In this document: positions 39,123 through 52,400 of the stretch, piece after piece | Numbering within the stretch: position 1 is the first letter of the stretch | Layout of the letters: every line of letters begins with the position of its first letter | DNA from: Symbiodinium kawagutii | Lineage: Eukaryota > Sar > Dinophyceae > Suessiales > Symbiodiniaceae | Reading direction: 5' to 3' | DNA length: 64,000 nucleotides | Assembly (NCBI GenBank): GCA_009767595.1 | Contig: VSDK01004402.1 | Location: 157,305 to 221,304, forward strand | Notes under the pieces: model-generated | The model's database searches: none | Told to the model about the DNA's origin: nothing | What the model saw: only the letters and a program-made list of their open reading frames with translations | Made by a program: the position numbers and the translations under genes

Positions 39123-39242
39123 GGGATGATGCGTCGCCTGAGCAGCGGCCAAAATGACGTGGTGAACCGCCGTGAGGCCTATCGCTCTTCCAAGGCGCGG
39201 CAGCGAGAAGCGAAACGGAAGGGCCCACCAACTGGACCTTGA
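39123..39242 (+). CDS. coding-like island, possible upstream exon
   Basis: After acceptor CCCCAG an open frame reads MMRRLSSGQNDVVNRREAYR and continues as a basic stretch to a stop at 39240. Codon third positions are GC-rich like the mqo exons. The Arg/Ser-rich, acid-poor start would suit a mitochondrial presequence. Its 3' splice boundary and any link to mqo exon 1 are guesses. Confidence 0.35.
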   Translation, partial: GMMRRLSSGQNDVVNRREAYRSSKARQREAKRKGPPTGP

Positions 39243-39418
39243 AACTGCGGTTTCATCTGCTTTCACCATACAAATTTGCAAATAGTCTTTAACATAATGG
39301 ATATATGTTTTTGATGTTTTTATATACAAAAAGTATTTGCATTATATATACATATACATGTAAATATACCTATATATATATGCATATATGAAAATACATG
39401 TGCGAACCAGCAAAAGCT

Positions 39419-39586
39419 TTCACTTCACCCACTGGAAAATCTGACGCCAAATCGGTTGCCAGGCAGCCAAACCCACGTCGTGTTTCTCGGGGCTCTTCAA
39501 GCACCAAGATCCCGCCCGGCTCCAAGGGGCAAGGCCGAGACAATGACAACAGTGATGAGAAGCACGATAGTACTAGGATGGTATGA
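39419..39586 (+). CDS. coding-like island, possible upstream exon
   Basis: The frame reads SPTGKSDAKSVARQPNPRRV and goes on to GSSSTKIPPGSKGQGRDNDN. It ends at a possible donor ATG|GTATGA. Phase would fit mqo exon 1 if that exon started at 40089. The function of this hydrophilic stretch is unknown. Confidence 0.35.
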   Translation, partial: FTSPTGKSDAKSVARQPNPRRVSRGSSSTKIPPGSKGQGRDNDNSDEKHDSTRMV

Positions 39587-40080
39587 TGCCTAGTAGAGGT
39601 TAATATTGATTTACAGTGGTTATAGTTATATCACGTTAGTAGTGGTTGATCGTGATTTGTAGTAAATCATAGTGATTGAGAGGGATCAATAATGCTTAGT
39701 AGTGGTTTATCGTGCTCAATTGTGATTTATAGTGGTGAACCAATAGTAATTGATAGTAGGCATATCATCTTGATAGCGGTCATATCATGTCAATAGCGGT
39801 TATATCATGTCATATGTGATAATTCATGCAATGTTTGATAGTGGTTACATCATGTTAATAATCGGGGATAATTGATGATTTACTGCGTCATGAATGACAA
39901 TGTGACATAGTAAGGAATACCCTAAGGAAGAAGAGAATTGATGATGTATGACGTTGATGATGACATGCGTTTTTTTCGCATGAAGGTTGTAGTCACTATT
40001 AGCCATTGCTCGTGATTCTCAACTATTGAAGGTTTAACCATGCGTTACCTCGAATCATTCGAAGCATGGACCTGGCGTAG

Positions 40081-40119
40081 TGTCCGAGGTCAAAAAGGTG
40101 GACGTGCTGCTGGTTGGAG
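40081..40119 (+). CDS. mqo: mqo exon 1 of those found (FAD-binding strand)
   Basis: Encodes [13 protein letters not shown], the first beta strand and start of the GxGxxG-type FAD-binding loop. It follows acceptor CGTAG and ends before donor GTGGGC, leaving one base. The true start could instead be 40089, after GTCCGAG. The upstream exon with the initiator and any mitochondrial presequence is not identified; coding-like islands at 39123-39242 and 39419-39586 are candidates. Confidence 0.85.
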
Positions 40120-43100
40120 GTGGGCGACAGGGCGGAGGCGGTGCAGTTGATCAACCGTGGTTGACCAAGCACCACCAGCACTGACAATTTTTCACCTGCC
40201 TTAGCTGGTGATTCACAGCTAGTCCTTGACCCCCTCAATCATCAGTGACTAATGCTTTAATCGAGACTCGTCACCATGGTATCCAAGCATCGTTGACCAT
40301 CGTTGAATCATCAGCCATTGTTTGCCACCAGGAACTCTTGCCAGGCACCCAACTTCTCAGGATATCCCTTTGGTTCTTTGTTGAGTCTATTTTTGATGAG
40401 TCTTCCCGGCTGGAAATCGGGTCAGTGTGCAAATGGATGCTTAGTCAATCATTCCAGCAGACAATCATGTTTGAAAGAAGGGAAACCACCAATCAAATCC
40501 ATCGCACATTCTACGACCAACAATCCTCCGACCACCCAGTACCAATGAAAGATCGAATCCCCAAACATTACCAATCAAATCATCTTAAGATTGGTCGCAA
40601 CCATTCCGATTCACCATCTGTTTTCATAGGTGTTTTCCTACCCAATCCCAACTATAAGCTGGTTGTTGGTGTTTCTCATTTTTATTTTCCCTAATATTAA
40701 GCAAGGGTTGCTTGGTCAACTGATATTTTCATAGGGATTCATGATCATTATCAACCACTATTCACGTATAGAATCACTATCAAACCATTTTAAGCCACTA
40801 TTAGCCATTATATATCACTATCAACCACTACTAGTCACTGTGAATCACTGTGAATTAACCACTATGAACATGACATAACCACTGTAAATCACTATTGACC
40901 ACTACTAGGCATCATAACATCCTAGTACTATCGTGCTTCTCATCACTGCCGTTATTGTCTCATAACCACTATAAATCACTATGAACAACAACGGTTCCTT
41001 TTCATCGCTGCCCGCCATGATGCGAAGGCGGCATCATGAGTGCCACCCTGGCGCTGTTGCTACAGCAGCTGGAGCCAACGTGGAAGATTGCACCTTGAAA
41101 TGGTGAAGTGCGTGCGGGGTTCTGTTGGTGGTTAGTAGTGGTTAGTAAGAATGGTTAATGACTGTAATGGGTGGGTGGTTGATGATGGTTGATGATGGTT
41201 AGTGGGAAATAATGGTGGTGAATAAGAGTGGTGGTGAATGGATGGTGAATGGATGGTTAGTTGGTGGTTCATGGTAGGTTAGTTGATGGTTAATTGGTGG
41301 TGGATGGATGGTTTGCCGCTGGCTAATCATGGTGAGTCAATGCGTACCTCAAGGTGAGTTGATGCTTGACTGGTGGTTTGTGATGGTTATGTTGTAGTTT
41401 ATTGGCTGATTGAAAAGTTGACAAATAATGATAATCATGGTTAATGAGCCGGCTCACAGGCTTGTAAAGAAGTATTGGAAATAATGATTAATCCTTGTAA
41501 GACATCATCGAGCAGCTAGAGAATGTCAAGCAGCAGCTGAGTCATTGGTTCATATGCTGCTTCAGCATGCGACTACTTGGGAATTACCCAACCATTATCC
41601 ACCAGTTAATCACCAGTGCTCGACCATAAAGCAACCATCATTATGAACCACAATGATGGTTCATCGTGTTTCTGTGTGGATGTTTTCTGATGAGTTAAGA
41701 TGGCCAGCCCCGGCCGTTTCCACAGGCAACTCACTTTGGAAACCATCATGGTTGTTGCTTGAGGACCCTGGAAACCCCGGCTGATGTTGATGATTCACGA
41801 AGACAGGTCATGAACCAAGCATTGAGTGTAGTTTACGGTGGTCACGGTTTCAAGTGACGATAGTTACTGTAACAATTATGTTTGATTGGCCACCGTACTT
41901 ACCAAACATAATTACCATGATCCTTGTCCTTCTTTTATTCTGTTATCACTACAGTCAGTTTCCACAGTTGCTTGGATGATAATCACCATTGCTCCCCTAT
42001 AGTTAACTATCATAGTTGTTTAGTGCGTATAAATTTCAATAGATAGTCAACTATCATAGTTGCTTAGGCTTAGTACATCTAATTTGCCTTTTATTCGAGA
42101 ACTATGATAGTTGCTAGCTACAATCTTATTCTCCTTGTGATATTCACTTCCCACAGTGACTTGCCATTCTCTCCTTGGACACGACCGCCTGTCCCCAGGT
42201 CATTGTGGAGCGCTTGTCCGAAGTGGCGCAGGAGCTGCGAAGCAACAGGCAACGACCACAACGACGCCACAACGACGACGATGGTAGATCCATGTGGGGG
42301 GGTTCTCAAGCCATAGGAAATCCCTCCAAATGGTTGCTTCATTACCATAGATAATTTGAAAAAGGATGATTTGGGGGGTTCCCCCATTTTAAGAAAGCAC
42401 CACATTCAAATTCCCTCTCAGTTTACCTTCGATTGCTGCTCATTCAGAAATCAAATCTGGGAGGTTACAAATATGGATCTCCATTTACAACGAAAACAAA
42501 TGTAACAACGGTAGATGAATGACCAACAATGATAGAGCTGTATAAACCGCAAGCAAGTTCAACAAAGGTTTGGCTGTTTCATATGTCAATTTTTTGCTTG
42601 TACACACCCTGACTGGACAAGAGCCACGCTTTTTTGAAGGGCATCGGCACAGTCGAAAAACTTGCTACTCAGACATAGTGAAATAGGTGAAGCGAACGGT
42701 CTTAGATGATTTTGCATTGCTCTGTGGTCACACTGATTGGTACATCATGGCTCCAACTTTCTGATCCAAGGCTCTGAGGATGAAGGATTAGACGACCTGA
42801 TAGTGTTTTTCACTGGGAAATGCTGCGTATGTTTTCTTCCATGGGTCATTTTTAAGTGTTCCATATTGATAGATATTGATGCTGCCAATTTGATTGTTGT
42901 TCCAAATTGGTGATTGCTTCTTGGCGTTTTATCGGTGACTTGTGTTTTTTTTCCAATGTCAGTTCATGGCTGCTGATTTTTTGATATCGATTTGTGGTTG
43001 TGCTACTTGGGGTGCTCGTGATATTGCGCTGACCCTGTGTGCTACTGGTTGAGGTCACCGGCTACCACTGTCCAGTCGCGAGGAGAGCTCCAACGGTTGG

Positions 43101-44783
43101 AACAACGCGGGCACCGGCCATTCGGCACTCTGCGAGCCAAACTACACGCCAGAGGCAGGGGATTTGGGGACGGTTTCGTTGCTGAATGATGGCTGTAGGA
43201 ATAGATGGGCCCCCAAATTTCTCATTCTCATTGGCGGTTGCTTCGCAGGGCAGGATCAAATTTGATGAGCAAACGACTATGATTGGGGGGAGCCATCCAA
43301 TTGCCATCCACACGGCGGTCTGGTTCGCAGCTCCGATGCGAAGCGCTTGCCATCGCTTGAGGCTGGCAAGGGCGTGGATATCCACAAGGCCGTTACTGCC
43401 ACCTGGACGCAGCTGATGCAGTTTCTGCACTTGTGACTTGCTGTGTTCTGGTCCTTGGATGTCCTTGGTCCATCCATCCTTCCAGCCATCCATCGATCTA
43501 TTTGTCTGTCTGTTTGTCTGTCTTCTTTGTTGCACTACAGTGTCCACTTGTTACAGCTTTCTTCAGCAAAAATGAATGCATGCATATCGTTGTTTGTTCT
43601 TCCAGTCCGGTCAGTTGCCATGCTAGCTTTCGTCAGCTACCCCTGGCCTCAAGTTGCATTTGTCCCCTGTCACATAGTGTGTTTTTGGATGGCGCATTTT
43701 TCTCTTTCATTGTGTCACTGGTCACTCCACTTGCTTTCATGAGAGTCAGCAGTCGCGGCGACTGAACTCTCCAAGCCATCCAGTGATGTGCCTTCAGAAC
43801 ACTGGATGTTTTCTCCGCTGCCGTGCGGAACCCATTGAACGGACCAGCACTGCGCTGGACACACAATGATAAATTCGTATTGATAGACCACCAGTTCGAC
43901 TGCAAATAGCTGGCTATTTCCCCTCAAAAAGTTAGAATTTTAGTAAGGGATCTAAAAGCTCGGAAGTAGACTCAACGAAAATTGGGGGGACCCAATCAAC
44001 AATCAACAAGATGGATACACTACAAGGTTTCATGATATTCGCCTTCAGCAGTGTACTGGTGATTTTTTGTTGCCCTTTGCTTGCTCATATTCAATGGGAT
44101 GACACCGTGACTGTACCTCATTTTCTGGAAATTTAATGAAATTAGTCACTGCAAAACCACTAAATTTCCACCTGGCGCTAAAACATCCCCATGCCTCAAT
44201 CCAGTTCTTGGAATGCTGAGCCAGTACAACTGTCCCCATGTCGTCCCTCCCAGGTGAACGAAAACTTCCAACTCAGCCGGCAATACTGGGCCCATTTGGC
44301 AGAGATTCCTGGCGGAGCGAACGAGCTGAGCTGGTTGGAAGACTGATGCCATAGGAATGCCTTTCATGTGTAGGTCCCACCAGGAGTACCAACCCGTAGC
44401 AATACCTACTAAGCAACAGATGTAGAACATGCCTACCTGAGATGCAATGCTGTGGATGGTGCTCCCCTGCTGGTGACCTCATCGGTGGAAATGGTTCCAA
44501 GTGATATGTTCCGATGGCTGCCAGACTGCTCCTCTCGGATGATTTGCTGTCGTTGAGTGACTTGGATAATCTCGACCTTGAACGACAACTGTTGGTGGTT
44601 TCAAACATGTTTTATTTTCCCTTGTAATTATTGACAAGTAGTTGGTTGACTGATATTTTGCATCGGGTGGTTCAACCACCAAAATCGAGCGACTCTGGAC
44701 TTCCTCTTGAGACCTCGCCACACCACAAGCTCTGAGATTGAAGCTGGAAGCTAGTCTTTGGAAGCAGTGAGATGACATCATTA

Positions 44784-44835
<52 letters not shown>

Positions 44836-47800
44836 TTTTGTTTTGTTTTTGACGTTCTAGCACAAAAAAAGAAATGATGCTTTCACATTAACATGTTCCA
44901 TGGATTTAGGATGTTTCTACTGTTTTGTCCCCATCCATTGAGTAATCACGAAACATATCTAAACACCCCCGTCTCAGGAAAGGCTTGGTGGACCCCGAGA
45001 AGTTCATCAGCACGACGCCACACATGACCTTCGCGCATGGTGAAGAGCAGATCGCTTGGCTCAAGAAGCGTCTCTCAGCTGAAGCTGTGGCTCCTCCCCT
45101 TCCTCCGGGGCAAAGCACAGTGGGATGGTGAAATTGGCCCGGTTGCTTTGAGTGGGATGAACTTCAGTGATGAGATTTTAGTGTTTCAGAATTGTCCATT
45201 TGGAACTTCATTGAGTCGCATTGGAGAAAACTGCCCCTCGCCGACACCGAATTTCGTCGCTGCCGACTGGTTCGCCTAATGAGCTGCCGGAACATTCAGA
45301 GTCATCAAGCGCTTCCTTTAAACTTACGTAGCACCTCAAGAAATGCAAGTTTGAATGAAATTGGCAAATCCTCTGCAGTGCATTTGTCGCTGCCCCGTGA
45401 AGTTCAAAGAGCCATAGTTAACGACCCATGATTTTGGGGCATGATTCGCACTCCCTATAATCCAATAGCTCTTTGACCAGTATTCATTATTCTCAATCAC
45501 TATCATCAGTCACATACCAAGCATTGGATTATCACTTTCCTCGGATTCGCAACCACTACGAACCACTCTTCAGCAAGGCAATTAATTGCCAACTCAAGCA
45601 TACGAATCATCAATCAAAAAAACTACTCAAAGACCAGTATCAACAGCCATGTTTAACCATCATTTCACCATTATTGGCCAGTATTATTGATAAGCACTAA
45701 TATCTAACACTAGTCATATAAACCATCATAGACCGTTGTCTATTGATTATCAATGAACTACTCCTCACTGCTATATTGTTGGTTTTTAACTGCAATGATT
45801 AGCAATCATTACTAGCCCTCATCAGTCATTAACCGTACAACCCGTTATTTTCCCTCATCAACCCTGATTAGCAACCATTCTCAACCTTTATCAACCCTCA
45901 CCAACCATTACCATTCTTAACCTTCCTCAACCCTTATTAACTGACCATTATCAACCCTTATCACCAACCATTCTCAACCCTCCTCAACTGACCTTACCCT
46001 CCTTTGGCGCCTATCATAGCGCCCTCAACTCCGCTGTTCCCCCGGTCCCAGGTTTCGCAGCCTTGAAGGATCATCCGCTCTTCCAGGGTTTCTCGGAGCT
46101 GCGCAGGTGGTTGGGGCATAGGCATGGCTGGTAGGTACCACAGCTAGCTGGTTAGATGATTAAGATACCATAGATGCTTCACCAAAACTAGATCTACCAT
46201 GGTTAGGTTAACCATAGTGATGCTTATTAACCATGATTAGATGGTGCCACAGCTAGATGGTTAAGATATCGTAGATGGTGATCTTGCCTGTTAGTCGTTA
46301 AGCATAAGATAGCTCAGTCGGTTAACCAAGGTAATTACCAGGCAAATTGAAGAACTAGCTTGTTAATGGCGAATCTTCACTAACATCAAACCAGGGGGCA
46401 CATTTAATGATTGCAACCGTTTCGGATACCCAAAAATCGGAGATCCACAATGACCTCATAAATATGATGGTGAAACACGAGCTATCTATGGTTGAACTCA
46501 TGATACAGTCGTTACGGATGACGATTATTCCAAGAATGACTATGCTTAATTACTCATGTTTTATTTTGATCACAATGATCATAATGATTCGCTATACTTA
46601 GGTAGCCATCATCATCATGATTCTTGGACTGAATGTCATTTCGCAATGATTGTTGTAATCAATCCTAGTAGATGCAGTCGTGCTTATAGTGCTGAAAGAT
46701 AGGTACTCTCTGACAAACCAACGATTTTTTGCAGAGCTGTTCGAGGGCTTTGCCTATCAGCGAGGTGAAACCATGCATTAAATTCATCCCATCATTATAA
46801 GTGTCCTGGCGTACCATTGCCAACCAGAAAACAGCTGGACTAAGGCCCCAAAAAGCAGTCTCTGACAAACCAACCTGGCAGTGGAAAATCGACCAGGGAT
46901 GATTCTTAGCTTCTAGGTTGGTTTATCAGAGTGTAAGTAATGCTTGATATCAGTGGGGATGATAGCCAGCAGTGGGAAAGCGCTATGATGTACCACCATT
47001 GCTTAGCATCAGAGAATATCCATTATAACAATGAGTCAAGATCATTCATTGTGATCATGGGGATACAGGGATTTCTCAAAATAGTGGCTGGGACATTGCT
47101 ACAAATGGCTAATAAACTGGATGATTTGGGGGTACTCCTATGAATTGAGAAACCACCAAATGAAAAACTGAATATGACCAGTATGATCGTCAATTCTGGA
47201 ACATTGACAATCATTTGAATCTCTATATGTTTACACCAATCAAGTGCAGTAGTCACTAGCAATAAGCATCATGACGGTCGATCTCGTCATGTTGGTTCAA
47301 TATGAAAGTCGCTTAATCATGATCAATGATGACTATGATTGAACAACCAGGAACAAGAATATGGGTGTTTCTCAAAAGGGGGCCCCCAAAAATGGCTGGT
47401 TTTGTACTATAAATGAACATTGGATGATTTGGGGCTACCCCTATTTTGAGAAACAATCTTTTCAGGACATTATGGATGATGACGATTTTCTGAATAATGT
47501 TGCCCCTTGTTGATCCAACATAGCCATGTATATTCCACCTTTGATTGATGTTTCCCAGGGGGACTGAGCCACCATGTGTTAGAACCAGGGAATAGCCAAC
47601 CTTTTTTCTTGTGATTCGGGTTGGTGTTATTCCCATTACCTTAACACCAAACTCCATGTGGTGCACGGAAGCATTCAAGGAAGCATCCCGTGTGTTTGGG
47701 ATCCTTTGCGGTGGTTCAAGGGTCAAGGAGGCATGCTGCAGCTGAGGAATGGAATACACCGACGAGCCCAAGCAGATGAAAGAATGGGCTCCACTGATGA

Positions 47801-49352
47801 TGGAGGGTCGCGGCATCGAAGAAAGGCGCGCGGATCTTGTCGCCTGGTCCTAGCACCGATGGTGTCGGTGCACCTAAGAAGCGGTCTAAGCACTGCGGGG
47901 TCAACACAAATTGTCGGCACTGTTGGCATTGATACTATTATGAGCAATAGTGGTTGCAGTTGAGAGTGTTTTGAGTAGTTGAATTGACAGCAGCATTCAA
48001 CCTTGTTTTTGTTGATGTTCGTTGAGATGATTACGTCCACCATTGCTGCAATCATTCATCGACGTTGTTGAGCCAGCAGCTTAGCATCAACCAGCCTTGC
48101 CATCATTGAGCCATGCAAAGTAACCATCCATGAAAAAGTATCATCAAGCATCTTTGACCACGATGAACCATCAGAAAACGACCATCAGGCGCCACCATAA
48201 ATCACCACTTGGCAACTAGGCCTCACTAGGCACTCATCACCGGGCCCACCGCCACTCACCACTACCAGCGTTTCGCATGCCGCCGTCGCCTCCAGGTGTG
48301 CATTGACCCGAGTGCCTTATGGCACTGACGTGGACTTCGGAGAGCTGACGAAGGTGGACGGTTGGATCTGGTTGGCTGGTGATGGTGAGTTGATGGTTGG
48401 TTCATCTTGATGGTTCATCTTGATCAATTTGTTGAAGTCATGATGAAGGAAGATCATCTTTGATTTTGTAAATTGTGAGGGATAATCTACATCAGCATTC
48501 GTTAAACTATTCTCAGGGCAGCTATCAAGAATCACCATCCATTTGGTGGATCAATCTGGATTGAAGATCGACAAAGCCAACTATTTCTCAGGTGACTAGA
48601 ACATACGCTACTAATCATGGTAAATTAACATCCCTTTGCATGGCTCATTTGGATGTTTCTTTTTAAAAAAACGAAAAAATTGTTGGTTGACCATGGTTTA
48701 CCACTATAAATGCTAAATACGAAGGATGATTTGGGGGTCCGCGCAGGAATTGATCAAGGCCTTCGTGTCCTTGGGTGGCGATGTGCAGCTCATGACCAAT
48801 GTGTGCCGTGGCACTGCGGAAACGGTGGGTTTTCTTCTGAAATCCACTGGAACGCTTCTGGCCCAGGAAAACCATCAAAAGTTTATTGATGGTCTTATTT
48901 TGGTGGATTAGGGATGGCAACTATGTCATATTGCTCGTTGGGGAATTACCACCGCACCGGTGTTCGAAGCAGTTTATTTCCATGTAGCAGGTTGAAACAG
49001 GGTAGAACCATTCGCTTCTCTGATCAACTGAAACATCAGCTGCACTCATCGGATCCCATAAATCCTTGGTCTCTTCATCTACGGCTCTAGCATTGGCCAC
49101 TGCCGCTAGCAACCTGNNNNNNNNNNNNNNNNNNNNNNNNNNNNNTTTCCCTACGGATTTGTACACATGGACTCGTGTATCCTCACCTCACCAGCTCCAA
49201 ATGCCGTCATTTTGGCAGATTGGCCATGAGAACCAACAATCAGAAACTGTTATGATGATTGTTAATGAATTGATGATGTTTAATATTAGGTATGTTGGTG
49301 TATCAAATTGTCTCAACAACAATGTGTTTTTCAAGGTGACAAATGGTCGTAA

Positions 49353-49400
<48 letters not shown>

Positions 49401-52400
49401 GTGATAGTGGCATGGATAAAGTGATAGTGGTGGGGGTCGACTTCACGAAATCTCAGCTGAGGTGTGACTTTGCAAAGGATGAGCTGCTTGTTTGCAGTGC
49501 CGATCTGGGTGGAAGGTCTAGTCCTGCTGGAGTGAAGGGCACCACACCCTGAGCCTCGCTACTCCAGTGATGTTTGAACCAAGGAGTGGTCTCTATGACG
49601 AGACGTGGATCGTCACTACCAGGACTTGGATGCTGTGGGGACTACGGGGTAGCAGACTTGGGGTGGCTGTCCACTGTGACCAAGTAATTGGCACGGTCCT
49701 CGATATCTTGCTACTGTTGTTTGTAGCGATCAGAGGGAGCACGTTCCTGAGCCGCTTGATACGTTGGAAAAATCATCAACAGGTTGCAATGCCAAAACAG
49801 AGTGTTTTTTTCTTCAATTTGCTGAACATGTTGCTGTATAATCCTTTGGTTTGGTTTGGCAGGGGTCTTGGTCGAACACGCCGTTAAGCTGGCCTCTTTT
49901 CACCAAGAACGTGTCTCTGAAATTGTGAATAGAGCGCTGGCCAAACACTCTTGTGACAGCAACTGCAGGATTTGTAGCAGTCACAATGAGAAATATTCTC
50001 AAAGTCTGCTGTTCTAACGGAAGGATTGAATCTTTATTGCTAAGTGACTTTCCTTCACAGCAGACCCATTTCGATGGCCCTGGCAACAGTGTGCCGAACC
50101 CGCCCTCATCACCACAGGAAGACCAACAGTCTGGGTAGAAGACCCACGCAGTACCGTGCCCGATTTGTCTTCATCGGCTCGGACGGCCCAGTTTTCGCTG
50201 GAGATGGTGGGCCAATGAAGCATGTGGGTGTTTCTCTAGCCATAGGGGTTCTCCAAGGCTATGGTTGGTTGATTGCTATAAATGCTTCAGAAACGATGAG
50301 AACTAGGAGTACCCCTTTTTTGAGAAACCACCATATCTTTGATATTTGCCACTTGTTTTTGATATTTTGCATCAAATTCTGATATAAAGATACCCCACTT
50401 CTACTTTACAGAATTGATGCTTTACCAAGTGGGTGCCGTCACCATGAAGGACACAGCAAATCGTTCAGCCTCGAAGATCAGGGAGATGAGTTGAGCTACG
50501 GATATCCATTATCACCCATGGCTTCAACCATTGGCCCAGGTTCACCCGTGTAAAGTCATGGTGACCAATGATCCGCAACCATGTGGACAAAGTCTGAGTG
50601 ATCCATGTGGCGATCGTTTCGGAAACGTAAATCAGTGATGGCTCCTCTTGGTTTGTCTTACGAGCTCTTGCTACAGCAGTCGACGGGACTAATTTGCCTC
50701 AACCACCACAGTGTGAATTGTCCTACTCATATTTTTGTGGCATCCAATATATCATTCGTCTCCTCATGGCTGGCTCTACAACTCCAAAGCACCGGAGAAC
50801 AACTTTTTAGATCTGGTGTTGCATGTTGTGTTCGAATTGTTCTTGAAGCACTGGGCGTTGGGCTGCCGGATTATTTGGCCATGAATGGACGGCCCAACAA
50901 AGTATTTGGCAGATTTTATCCTAGATGATTGCTGATAGTGATCGATACTAATTGAGGTTCATAGTGATTGATGCCGGTCAATGACAATGACTCGCCAATG
51001 AGCATTGGTTATGACCCAATGCTCACCGTTGTGGACCACCAACTATCATGAAGCAATACAAATAAGAATTTTCAGTGACCAGTATTCCTAAGCATGATTA
51101 GCCGACCATTCTCGAAAGTTATGACCATTCTTGGTGGTCATCTCCAACCAACCAACCAATTGATCAACCCTGCTTAACCAACCCAATTAGCCCACCAACT
51201 AAGCATCATCCTTAACCAACCAGCCATCCAACCAAAAAAAGAATCAACCAACTTTGACCATCCTTTACCATCCTTAACCAACCAACATGACCAACCCGTA
51301 ACCACCCCTCCCAAGGCCCTAAACCACCAACTCAGCACAACCATGAGGCGCTGGAGGCTATGCTTTGCCCTTGCTCCAGAAAAGTGGCATCCCCGAGATC
51401 CGAGGCTTCATGGGCTTCCCGTGACTTGGCACCGTGGCAGCCGGGCCATTGACAGGGCTTGGAACATGCCAAAATACCAGTAGTAGTGGGTAGTAATGGT
51501 TAGCATAATGGGTAGTAATAATCAGGGGTTATTAAAACTAACAATGGGTAATGTCGTACTGATTTAATAATTGGTTGATAACCTATCACTAGTGATGATA
51601 TGATTTGATGATGGTGAATTGTTATAGGGCCACTAATACTGGGTAATAATTGACATACGAAGGGTTAAAAACCAACAGTCATGGTTAGTGGTTAATGGTT
51701 CATAGGGCTAGAACCACTGATAATGGGTAATGATGGTTGACATGGGTTCACGATAATCCAATATTAGAGGGATTAATGATAGGGATTATAATGGTTAATA
51801 ATGGATTATAGTGGGATGATAAGCAACAATAATGGTTCTACACTATTGGTTAAAAGCACCCAAATGGTTATAAGCAGCAAATGGTTTCTCAATAATCCAA
51901 TAATATACGGCAGATGGTGGTTTTATAGGGGAGTTTAGTAGATATAGGAGATAATGATGGTTAATAATAGGAATGAATAGAGGAACCCCCAAAGTTATGG
52001 ATGGTTTACTACTACAGATGCTTAGTCTTCGATGACTTGAGGATTTTGTCGGTATCATGTCCAATCATATCCAATCATATTCAATCATATCCAATCATAT
52101 CCAATCATATCCATGATTCGAGGCATTTCTGTCATGCATTGTTTCTAAACTTGGAATGGTCATGGTGGAGTATTGTGCACCCTGACAATGCGAACAAGCA
52201 GAACCGATCCACCGTACTCAGCTGTTGATGAATCGGGCATCATAATGAGCAAGAATAGCCAGCCAACCAGGAATTCTTCTCGGTGTACAAGTGTGCATGT
52301 TTTGATTTGTTTCTCCAAAACCCAAGAAAAGATGTGATTGTTTGCGAGACCTCTACTTGTAAGCCATGTTCAATCCATGATTTTCACTGTCTCACATTGG

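Noticed and set aside
40981..41106. 41-codon open frame from ATG ([14 protein letters not shown]...)
   Set aside because: It overlaps mqo exon 2 in a different frame; the frame GIMSATL is the conserved one.
44430..44592. Protein-like frame [20 protein letters not shown] in mqo intron 6
   Set aside because: Exons 6 and 7 join exactly without it and the phases leave no room; kept only as a possible unrelated fragment.
45055..45065. CTTGGCTCAAG, matching the end of the dinoflagellate spliced leader
   Set aside because: It lies inside mqo exon 7, where it encodes Ala-Trp-Leu-Lys. The match is too short and is explained by coding.
46052..46087. Resemblance of [12 protein letters not shown] to the end of an AGC-type protein kinase domain (ALKxHPFF)
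   Set aside because: The segment joins in phase with exons 7 and 9 and aligns in order with malate:quinone oxidoreductase, so the kinase reading was dropped.
49430..49560. Possible extra mqo exon ([13 protein letters not shown])
   Set aside because: Exons 11 and 12 join in phase and match the family's spacing without it.
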